Positions 24,418-30,628 of a stretch of DNA of 34,416 nt are shown piece after piece. Made by a program: the position numbers and the translations under genes. A model generated the notes under the pieces. The model searched no databases. It saw nothing but the letters and a program-made list of their open reading frames with translations, and was not told the DNA's origin. Within the stretch, counting starts at the first letter, position 1. Every line of letters starts with the position of its first letter. Source of the DNA: Eubacterium sp. (GTDB lineage: Bacteria > Bacillota > Clostridia > Lachnospirales > Lachnospiraceae). The DNA is taken from contig JAILQM010000121.1 in NCBI GenBank assembly GCA_024698965.1, forward strand, positions 1-34,416, in the 5' to 3' direction.

Positions 24418-25230
24418 ATGGTAGTACAGCACAATTTAACAGCGATGAACGCAAACAGACAGTTAGGTATCTCTACAGACAAGCTTGCAAAGTCAACAGA
24501 GAAATTATCTTCAGGATATAGGATTAACCGTGCAGGCGACGACGCAGCAGGACTTGCTATATCAGAAAAGATGAGAAGCCAGATCAGAGGCCTTGACCAG
24601 GCATCTACAAATGCGCAGGACGGTATTTCTCTTATACAAGTAGCAGAAGGTGCCCTTAACGAGACACATTCAATCCTTCAGAGAATGAATGAGCTTTCAA
24701 CACAGGCAGCAAACGATACTAATACGACAATCGATCGTAATTCTATCCAGCTTGAGATTAATGCTCTCGTTTCTGAGATTGACAGAATTCAGTCTACAAC
24801 ACAGTTCAACACAATGAACCTCTTAGATGGATCATTTACCGGAAAGAACCTTCAGGTTGGATCACTTAGCGGACAGAAGATTGAAATTGCGATTTCAAAT
24901 ATGAATGCATCATCACTTGGTGTAAATTCACTTTCGATGACATCATTTGCAGATGCAGGAAGCGCTATGACATCTGTTCAGTCGGCTATTGATATAGTTT
25001 CCAACCAGAGAGCGTACCTTGGTGCACTTCAGAACAGACTTGAGCACACCATCGCTAACCTTGATACCACATCTGAGAACACCTCAGCAGCAGAGTCTCG
25101 AATTCGTGACGTAGATATGGCAGAAGAGATGGTAACATACTCTAATACCAATATCCTCGCACAGGCCGGCCAGTCAATGCTTGCTCAGGCAAATCAGGCA
25201 AATCAGGGTGTATTATCGTTACTCAGTTAA
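24418..25230 (+). CDS. Flagellin 3
   Basis: This 270-residue flagellin is very close to flagellin 1 and shares its leader hairpin, strong ribosome binding site and terminator type. Differences are few: SIDKL-like changes near residue 21, QDGIS for EDGVS near 67-71, and IEIAISNMNASS for IDIDISNMNATS near 155. Both conserved ends are complete (MVVQHNLTAMNANRQLG; AQANQANQGVLSLLS). With flagellin 1 it probably forms the bulk of the filament. The segment 24661-24884 matches flagellin 1 at 222 of 224 bases, while the sequence 5' of it has many synonymous changes. Confidence 0.97.
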   Translation: MVVQHNLTAMNANRQLGISTDKLAKSTEKLSSGYRINRAGDDAAGLAISEKMRSQIRGLDQASTNAQDGISLIQVAEGALNETHSILQRMNELSTQAANDTNTTIDRNSIQLEINALVSEIDRIQSTTQFNTMNLLDGSFTGKNLQVGSLSGQKIEIAISNMNASSLGVNSLSMTSFADAGSAMTSVQSAIDIVSNQRAYLGALQNRLEHTIANLDTTSENTSAAESRIRDVDMAEEMVTYSNTNILAQAGQSMLAQANQANQGVLSLLS

Positions 25231-25240
25231 TAGTAGTCGA

Positions 25241-25276
25241 AAAAATAAACCGGTCCTTATGGGCCGGTTTATTTTT
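25241..25276. terminator. Bidirectional terminator after flagellin 3
   Basis: Arms 25241-25256 and 25261-25276 (16 pairs, one G-U, loop TTAT) share the CCGGTCC core with the flagellin 1 terminator. A-rich left and T-rich right flanks allow use by both flagellin 3 and the minus-strand gene ending at 25288. Confidence 0.9.
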
Positions 25277-25287
25277 GTGCTTTTAAA

Positions 25288-26331
25288 CTAATTTATTAAT
25301 ATGATTTGCTTTGCTATTTCGGAAACATTGGTATTGCTTAAATACGTTTCATCCTCTTTTGATAAAGGAGAAGATGATTTTAGGATTTCTCTCGTCTTTC
25401 TGAGATGAGTAATTAATTCTGAAAGCTCGTGAGAGACGCTGTAAAATCCCTGCACATTCACAAGACTTTCCTGCTCTAAGATATATAAGATGAGTTCAAT
25501 GTCGGGAATTTCGTTTTTTATATCCGAAAGAGGCAGCCTTATATCCGGCCTCATTTTCTGATACTCATAAAAGATAGTTCTCGCTTCACTAAATTGGCCG
25601 AGTCTTACGAGCTGGGTAAGGGCGAGTTTAAATTCTGCAGTTTCTGCCTTTTCCTGAGAGATTCCTATATTGCCTTCGGAAATTTTAAGGTTATTTGCCT
25701 TTGCAAATACAAAAAGCAAAACCTCTGAAATAAAGCCGTAGATTCTTTTGTGATAATCATCTAAATGGCTCAGGTCCAAAACATCTTCAAGAGAAAAGCA
25801 AATATCAAAGAGCCATTTGCAGTATCTGTCGAAGAGTTCTTTTTTCATTATACAAAGGTTTGAATAATAGGATTTGTTTTGGGAAAGCACCCACTCAAAA
25901 GCTTCGGTATAATCGGGGCAGAGTTTTTTAATTACATCGCCGGTTTGCTGCATAATTATATCGCCGTGAACTTCGGCAAAGCCTTCTCTTACGCTTTTCT
26001 CCGAGACAATGGCGTTAGATGTTATAAGGTCGGAAGCGGAAAGAATTTTTTCTATCTCATCCGGAGTAAGAAGAGTATTGCCTCCGCTTAAAAAGAATCT
26101 TCTGTAGTGACAGATACCGATAATATCTATATCCGAGACATTTTTCCACAACCAATAATAGCCGGAAAGTTCACCGTAGAGATAGTTTTTGGCGGAAATA
26201 TTATCGCCGGTATTATCTGCGAGATATCCAAGATCATCTTTTCCTTCTCTTCCGACATGGAGAGGGATAAGAAAATCGGCGTTCGGACAGTTAAATTTCG
26301 TATGTGTCATCACAAAAATTTTGGTATTCAT
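25288..26331 (-). CDS. DUF4422 glycosyltransferase with helical C-terminal extension
   Basis: Residues 1-225 match DUF4422: IFVMTHTKF, HVGREGKDDLGYLADNTGDN, GELSGYYWLWKN, IIGICHYRRFF and LDDYHKRIYGFISEVLLF. It is a paralogue of the N-terminal half of the protein at 21575. The last 120 residues are helical (FKLALTQLVRLGQFSEARTI, then a run of charged helices) and resemble short TPR-like repeats rather than the capsular-synthesis part of its paralogue. It lies on the minus strand facing flagellin 3. A good sigma-A type promoter lies upstream, so unlike the flagellins it is probably expressed constitutively. Confidence 0.87.
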   Translation of the reverse strand: MNTKIFVMTHTKFNCPNADFLIPLHVGREGKDDLGYLADNTGDNISAKNYLYGELSGYYWLWKNVSDIDIIGICHYRRFFLSGGNTLLTPDEIEKILSASDLITSNAIVSEKSVREGFAEVHGDIIMQQTGDVIKKLCPDYTEAFEWVLSQNKSYYSNLCIMKKELFDRYCKWLFDICFSLEDVLDLSHLDDYHKRIYGFISEVLLFVFAKANNLKISEGNIGISQEKAETAEFKLALTQLVRLGQFSEARTIFYEYQKMRPDIRLPLSDIKNEIPDIELILYILEQESLVNVQGFYSVSHELSELITHLRKTREILKSSSPLSKEDETYLSNTNVSEIAKQIILIN

Positions 26332-26367
26332 ACAACAACCCCGTATACTTTTGATTACTTTATCTAA

Positions 26368-26396
26368 ATTATACTTTTAATATATATCTAAATCAA
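26368..26396 (-). promoter_or_regulatory. Sigma-A promoter of the DUF4422 gene
   Basis: On the minus strand TTGATT (26396-26391), a 17-base spacer and TATAAT (26373-26368) give a near-consensus promoter. The leader would be about 30 bases. Confidence 0.72.
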
Positions 26397-26404
26397 GAAA
26401 TCTG

Positions 26405-26433
26405 TGGCAAAAATAGAGCAGCGAGATTATAAT
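26405..26433 (+). promoter_or_regulatory. Candidate sigma-A promoter of the 26460 operon
   Basis: A perfect TATAAT lies at 26428-26433, 26 bases before the start codon. The -35 position (TGGCAA, 17-base spacer) is weak. Confidence 0.42.
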
Positions 26434-26459
26434 ATAGATAAAAGTATAGGGGAAGATAT

Positions 26460-28169
26460 ATGGTTAGAGACACTCTTTTTGAGCAAAGCGATTATGAGAT
26501 CTATCGCCATGAGGCGGTAGGATTTGAAGAGGGGGATATAGAAGACCTCATTTCTCTTGAGGACATTTCCCTTAAAAATCTAATAAAGTATACATCGGCA
26601 CATATAGCGGCAGCTGCTGTCTCTTTAGAGTGCATAAAATCTCTCGGAAGCTTTGACGGCTACAGATGGATATGGAAATATGCGGCGCTTAAAGAGGCGG
26701 GGGCACTTAAAGAAAGTGACAGGCTTAAGGTGCTTTTTTTGGAGGATCCGCTTGAACTTCCCACAGAAGAAATTATAAAAGAAAATGCTTATATACTCGG
26801 CAAATATTCCGCATCTTTGCAAGCAGTAGATAGGTTTAACGATTTTTTCCTATTGCTTATGAATGAGGCGGCGGCAGCAGGATATAAAGATGAGTTTGTA
26901 AAATGCGCCGAAGAAATGATTTCTCATAAAGAGGGATTTAAAACATCTGATGATTGGGGGCCTGTTTTGTTTTTGGGTGGAGAAGGTCTTTGCGGAACCG
27001 TGCTTGATACATTTGCGCTTAAACTCACAGAGGAGTTTAAAAAAGCCGGCGAAGGCGCTGTTTGTCTTGATGTGGGTGAGAGCATCGGCGCAGGAAAGAT
27101 GAGCAAAGAAAGAGCTCTGAGGTGGAGACTTCTTGCAGCGGTTAATCCCAAAGCCGTAGTAGGATTTCAGACGGACTGCTTTGCAGAAGAGCTCTCCGAA
27201 GGACTTCTTGTGGGTAATCTCTTCACCGGTAAAAAATATCAGTTTGTTTTTGACCATCCTCTTTATATCTGCTACTACCTTATGCAGCCGATTGAAAAGT
27301 TTTATGCGCCTGTACTTGACGAAGACTATTGTAATTACATAAATGAATATATAGATAATACTAAAGAGGCGTTTTTCCTGCCGCCTGCGGGCCAGGAAGG
27401 AAGCCTTGTAAAAGCAGGAAAACCGACAGAGAAAAAATATGGGATTAGTTTTATCGGAAAATATTATGATTACAGGGACCGGCTTTCTGAGATAGAAAAT
27501 TATCCGGCGGAGAAAAAAACGAGAGCAAAAAACCTGTATAATTATATGATGGATAATCCGGGTGTGCCTATAGAAGAGGCCTTTAGGATAACTCTTGAAA
27601 AATTCGAAAACAAAAAGCCGGGCGACTTTACTCACAGCGAGTATGTGGCGGCGCTTCATACAATAAGAGATGTGGGAACTGCGGTTAAATTTTATTTCAG
27701 GGAAAAGGTAATACTTGAAATTCTTGAGGCGGGAATAGAGCTTCATGTTTTTTCCGAGCAGTGGAAGGATTCTCCTTTTGCAAGCTATAAGAATTTAATA
27801 GTTCATCCGGAGGCTGAATACACGGCCAGCTTGGATATTATGGCTCAGAGCAGAATATCTCTTAACATTATGTCATGGCATAAAGCCGGTATGACGGAAA
27901 GAATAGCAAATGCAATGCTTAATAAGTCGCTTTGCCTCACCGATAAGACAAGATATCTTGAAAAGGAGTTTTCTGACGGAGAGGATATAGTATTTTTTGA
28001 TATTGAGAATCTTAAAGTCTTGCCGGAGATTATAAAAGGGCTTTTAGATGACGATATAAAAAGAAAAGACATAGAACAGGCAGCCTATAAAAAAGCTTTA
28101 GAGCGGCATATATGGGAGGTAAGAGCAAAAGAGCTTATCGATAAAATAAACAATAAAGAGGGGGATTAG
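26460..28169 (+). CDS. Large CgeB/DUF3880-type glycosyltransferase
   Basis: The 569-residue protein has a helical N-terminal region (about 1-160) that I do not recognise. It is followed by a DUF3880-like domain (VLFLGGEGLCGTVLDTFALK, then YQFVFDHPLYICYYLMQPIE) and ISFIGKYYDYRDRL. A CgeB-type C-terminal domain ends the chain (ISLNIMSWHKAGMTERIANA, then LCLTDKTRYLEKEFSDGEDI). It is the third, longer member of the family seen in tandem at 16804-19151. AGGGGAAG precedes the ATG. It leads an operon whose next three genes make an activated polyol, so it may act on the same glycan. Confidence 0.82.
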   Translation: MVRDTLFEQSDYEIYRHEAVGFEEGDIEDLISLEDISLKNLIKYTSAHIAAAAVSLECIKSLGSFDGYRWIWKYAALKEAGALKESDRLKVLFLEDPLELPTEEIIKENAYILGKYSASLQAVDRFNDFFLLLMNEAAAAGYKDEFVKCAEEMISHKEGFKTSDDWGPVLFLGGEGLCGTVLDTFALKLTEEFKKAGEGAVCLDVGESIGAGKMSKERALRWRLLAAVNPKAVVGFQTDCFAEELSEGLLVGNLFTGKKYQFVFDHPLYICYYLMQPIEKFYAPVLDEDYCNYINEYIDNTKEAFFLPPAGQEGSLVKAGKPTEKKYGISFIGKYYDYRDRLSEIENYPAEKKTRAKNLYNYMMDNPGVPIEEAFRITLEKFENKKPGDFTHSEYVAALHTIRDVGTAVKFYFREKVILEILEAGIELHVFSEQWKDSPFASYKNLIVHPEAEYTASLDIMAQSRISLNIMSWHKAGMTERIANAMLNKSLCLTDKTRYLEKEFSDGEDIVFFDIENLKVLPEIIKGLLDDDIKRKDIEQAAYKKALERHIWEVRAKELIDKINNKEGD

Positions 28170-28171
28170 TT

Positions 28172-28837
28172 GTGAGCAGTTTTAAAATTACGGCATCTAT
28201 GATGTGTGCGGATTTCGGACATCTTGAAGACGAGGTAAAGGCTTTGGAAAAAGCCGGCGTTGATGCGCTTCATATCGACATAATGGACGGACGTTATGTG
28301 CCGAATTTTGCGATGTCATTAAATGATTTAAGGTATATAGCAAGCGTGACAAAGCTGCCGCTCGATGTACATCTTATGATAGAGCATCCGAGAACTCATA
28401 TTGACTTATTTTTGCAGACTTTAAGAAAAGGCGATACGGTTTATATTCATCCGGAAGCCGAGTATCACCCGTCGACTACGCTTTCAAAAATAATAGATGC
28501 CGGGATGGTTCCCGGTATTGCGATAAATCCGGGAACTTCGGTTGAGACCGTAATGGAGATGCTTGTTATAGTGGATAAAGTTCTTGCAATGTCGGTAAAT
28601 CCGGGAAATGCAGGTCAGATGTATCTGCCTTACGTAGGAGCAAAGGTAGAAAAACTAATTAATTTAAAAAAGCAGCTTGGATTTGAACTTTGGTGGGACG
28701 GAGCCTGCAGCTGGGAAAAGCTGGAAGAGTTTGGTCCTAAAGGAGTAGACGGATTTGTACTCGGAACAACGGTACTGTTCGATCAGGACAGAGGATATAA
28801 GGAAATAATCAAAGATGTCAAATCGCTTATTGTATAA
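28172..28837 (+). CDS. Pentulose-5-phosphate 3-epimerase family protein
   Basis: The 221-residue TIM-barrel protein matches ribulose-phosphate 3-epimerase: SMMCADFGHLEDEV, the metal-site block HIDIMDGRYVPNF, DVHLMIEHP and VLAMSVNPGNAGQMY. The catalytic aspartate is kept but its context is WWDGACSW rather than the usual VDGG, and GQMY replaces GGQxF, so it is divergent from housekeeping Rpe. It would interconvert D-ribulose 5-phosphate and D-xylulose 5-phosphate or a related sugar. Start is GTG with GAGGGGG upstream, two bases after the previous stop. The cytidylyltransferase and dehydrogenase downstream point to polyol activation. Confidence 0.88.
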   Translation: MSSFKITASMMCADFGHLEDEVKALEKAGVDALHIDIMDGRYVPNFAMSLNDLRYIASVTKLPLDVHLMIEHPRTHIDLFLQTLRKGDTVYIHPEAEYHPSTTLSKIIDAGMVPGIAINPGTSVETVMEMLVIVDKVLAMSVNPGNAGQMYLPYVGAKVEKLINLKKQLGFELWWDGACSWEKLEEFGPKGVDGFVLGTTVLFDQDRGYKEIIKDVKSLIV

Positions 28838-28854
28838 GCAGAAAGGGAGAAAGT

Positions 28855-29553
28855 ATGAATGCAGCAATAATTTTGGCCGGAGGCACGGGAAGTAGAATTG
28901 GAGGAGACAGACCGAAGCAGTTTATTAAAATTAACGGCAGAGCGATAATCCTTCATACGGCAGAAACGGTGTTTGCGTGCGATAAAATCGAGAGAGTCAG
29001 AATCGTAGCGGCACCTGAATGGCAGGACAGAATATTGTCTCATCTTAAGGGCAGAACCTGGGCGGATAAGTTCGACGGTTTTTCAGAGCCGGGAGAAACT
29101 CGTCAGATGTCGGTTTACAATGCTTTAAGAGACATGAGAAAATATCTTAAGCCGGACGACTATGTTGTCATTCAGGACGGAGTAAGACCTCTTACCACGG
29201 CTAAACAGCTCAACGATGTAATCGAGGCAGCTCACAAGGCAGACGGTGCTGTTCCTATGATTGCTACAAAAGATACTGTATATCTTTGCGAAGACGGAGA
29301 AAAGATAACGGGCCTTTTGGACAGACAGACTGTATTTATGGGTCAGGCACCGGAGGCTTTTGTTTTCGGCAAATACCTTGAAGCAAATGAGAGGCTTTTG
29401 CCTTATGATATTCTTCATGTAAACGGTTCGGCTGAGGCAGCGGTTCTTGCCAATATGGAGATAGAAGTTATTCCGGGAGATGAGAAGAACTTTAAGATTA
29501 CGACTCAGGTAGATCTTGAGAAATTCATAGACATTAAAAAGGTGGAAGGCTAA
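28855..29553 (+). CDS. IspD/TarI-type cytidylyltransferase
   Basis: The 232-residue enzyme has the nucleotide-binding start IILAGGTGSRIGGDRPKQF, then VIQDGVRPLTTAKQL and the end NFKITTQVDLEKF. The family couples CTP to methylerythritol phosphate (IspD) or to ribitol 5-phosphate (TarI). NGSAEAAVL replaces the usual IspD stretch, and the neighbours are an epimerase and a polyol-type dehydrogenase, so CDP-pentitol synthesis is more likely than isoprenoid synthesis. I cannot tell ribitol from arabinitol or xylitol. AAAGGGAG precedes the ATG. The stop overlaps the next start by one base (TAATG). Confidence 0.87.
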   Translation: MNAAIILAGGTGSRIGGDRPKQFIKINGRAIILHTAETVFACDKIERVRIVAAPEWQDRILSHLKGRTWADKFDGFSEPGETRQMSVYNALRDMRKYLKPDDYVVIQDGVRPLTTAKQLNDVIEAAHKADGAVPMIATKDTVYLCEDGEKITGLLDRQTVFMGQAPEAFVFGKYLEANERLLPYDILHVNGSAEAAVLANMEIEVIPGDEKNFKITTQVDLEKFIDIKKVEG

Positions 29554-30599
29554 TGAAAGCTTGGAATCTCTATGACATAGGAGATATTAGATTTGAAGAT
29601 GCGGATAAGCCAAAGCCCTCGGACGGAGAAGTGCTTATAAAAGTAAAGGCTACCGGAATCTGCGGTTCGGATATTCCGAGAATATATAAAACGGGCGCCC
29701 ATAATATGCCTCTTATACCGGGACATGAGTTTGCGGGAGAGGTGGTAGAATGCGGAGAGAAGGCCGATAAAAACCTCATCGGCAAAAGAGTGAGCGTATT
29801 TCCGCTCATCCCGTGTAAAAGGTGTCCTCAGTGCAAAAACAAGCTTTATGAGATGTGTGAAAACTACGACTTTGCGGGTTCAAGGTCGGACGGCGCATTT
29901 GCCGAATATGTAAAGGTTCCGGAGTGGAATGTTATCGAAATCCCGGATAAGATTGCATATGAGAAAGCGGCGATGCTTGAGCCTATGGGAGTAGCGGTAC
30001 ATGCCATGCGAAGCGCGCAAATAGAGCCTGAAAGCCTTATATGCGTAAGCGGCGCCGGAACTATCGGCCTGCTTTTAATCGGATTTTTAATTGATGCGGG
30101 ATATAAGAATATTTTTGTTATCGGCAATAAGGATTTCCAAAAGGAGAAAGCGGCAAAGATAGGAATAAATCCCGAAAATTTCTGCGACATAAGAGAAATC
30201 AACCCTCTTTTGTGGATAAATGAAAAAACCGACGAAAAGGGTGTGGATATCTTTTTTGAATGCGTCGGAAAAAATGACTCTTTGTCTTTGGGCGTAGCGG
30301 CAGCAAGCGCTAAGGGGCAGATTGTACTTGTCGGAAATCCGGCATCCGATATGACTCTTTTAAAGGATGTATATTGGAGAATTACAAGAAAACAGCTTAA
30401 GATAAGCGGCATATGGAATTCTTCTTTTACAAAAGAAGAGACAGACGACTGGCACTATGTGCTCTCGCGTCTGCCTTATTTGCCGTTTGATGCGGGCGAG
30501 TTTATCACTCACAGATTTAAGATAGAAGACCTTGAAAAAGGTTTTCATATTATGAGGGATAAATCCGAAGACTATATTAAAATTTTAATGCTCGAATAG
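29553..30599 (+). CDS. Zinc-dependent polyol-type alcohol dehydrogenase (MDR family)
   Basis: The 348-residue enzyme has the catalytic zinc ligand region GICGSD (C37), GHE at 57-59, four structural-zinc cysteines C88, C91, C94 and C102, and the Rossmann motif GAGTIG near 167-172. It belongs with sorbitol, galactitol-phosphate and threonine dehydrogenases. TarJ, which reduces ribulose 5-phosphate to ribitol 5-phosphate, is of the same superfamily. Coupled translation with the cytidylyltransferase suggests it makes the pentitol phosphate that enzyme activates. It ends three bases before the convergent LicD gene, with an inverted repeat across both ends. Confidence 0.87.
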   Translation: MKAWNLYDIGDIRFEDADKPKPSDGEVLIKVKATGICGSDIPRIYKTGAHNMPLIPGHEFAGEVVECGEKADKNLIGKRVSVFPLIPCKRCPQCKNKLYEMCENYDFAGSRSDGAFAEYVKVPEWNVIEIPDKIAYEKAAMLEPMGVAVHAMRSAQIEPESLICVSGAGTIGLLLIGFLIDAGYKNIFVIGNKDFQKEKAAKIGINPENFCDIREINPLLWINEKTDEKGVDIFFECVGKNDSLSLGVAAASAKGQIVLVGNPASDMTLLKDVYWRITRKQLKISGIWNSSFTKEETDDWHYVLSRLPYLPFDAGEFITHRFKIEDLEKGFHIMRDKSEDYIKILMLE

Positions 30600-30628
30600 C
30601 TTCTAAATCTTTGGGTTTTCGAGCATTA
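30586..30628. repeat. Inverted repeat across convergent gene ends
   Basis: TAATGCTCGAA (30586-30596) and TTCGAGCATTA (30618-30628) are perfect 11-base arms around a 21-base loop. They cover the last codons of both the dehydrogenase (MLE-stop) and the LicD fusion (MLENPKI-stop). No T-tract follows on either side, so terminator function is uncertain. Confidence 0.6.

Noticed and set aside
26850-27746. 298-codon open frame on the minus strand
   Set aside because: It is antisense to the CgeB-type gene, has low-complexity basic and aromatic content, and no ribosome binding site or recognisable domain.
29864-30412. 182-codon open frame on the minus strand
   Set aside because: It is a shadow of the dehydrogenase gene, whose zinc-ligand motifs are intact on the plus strand.
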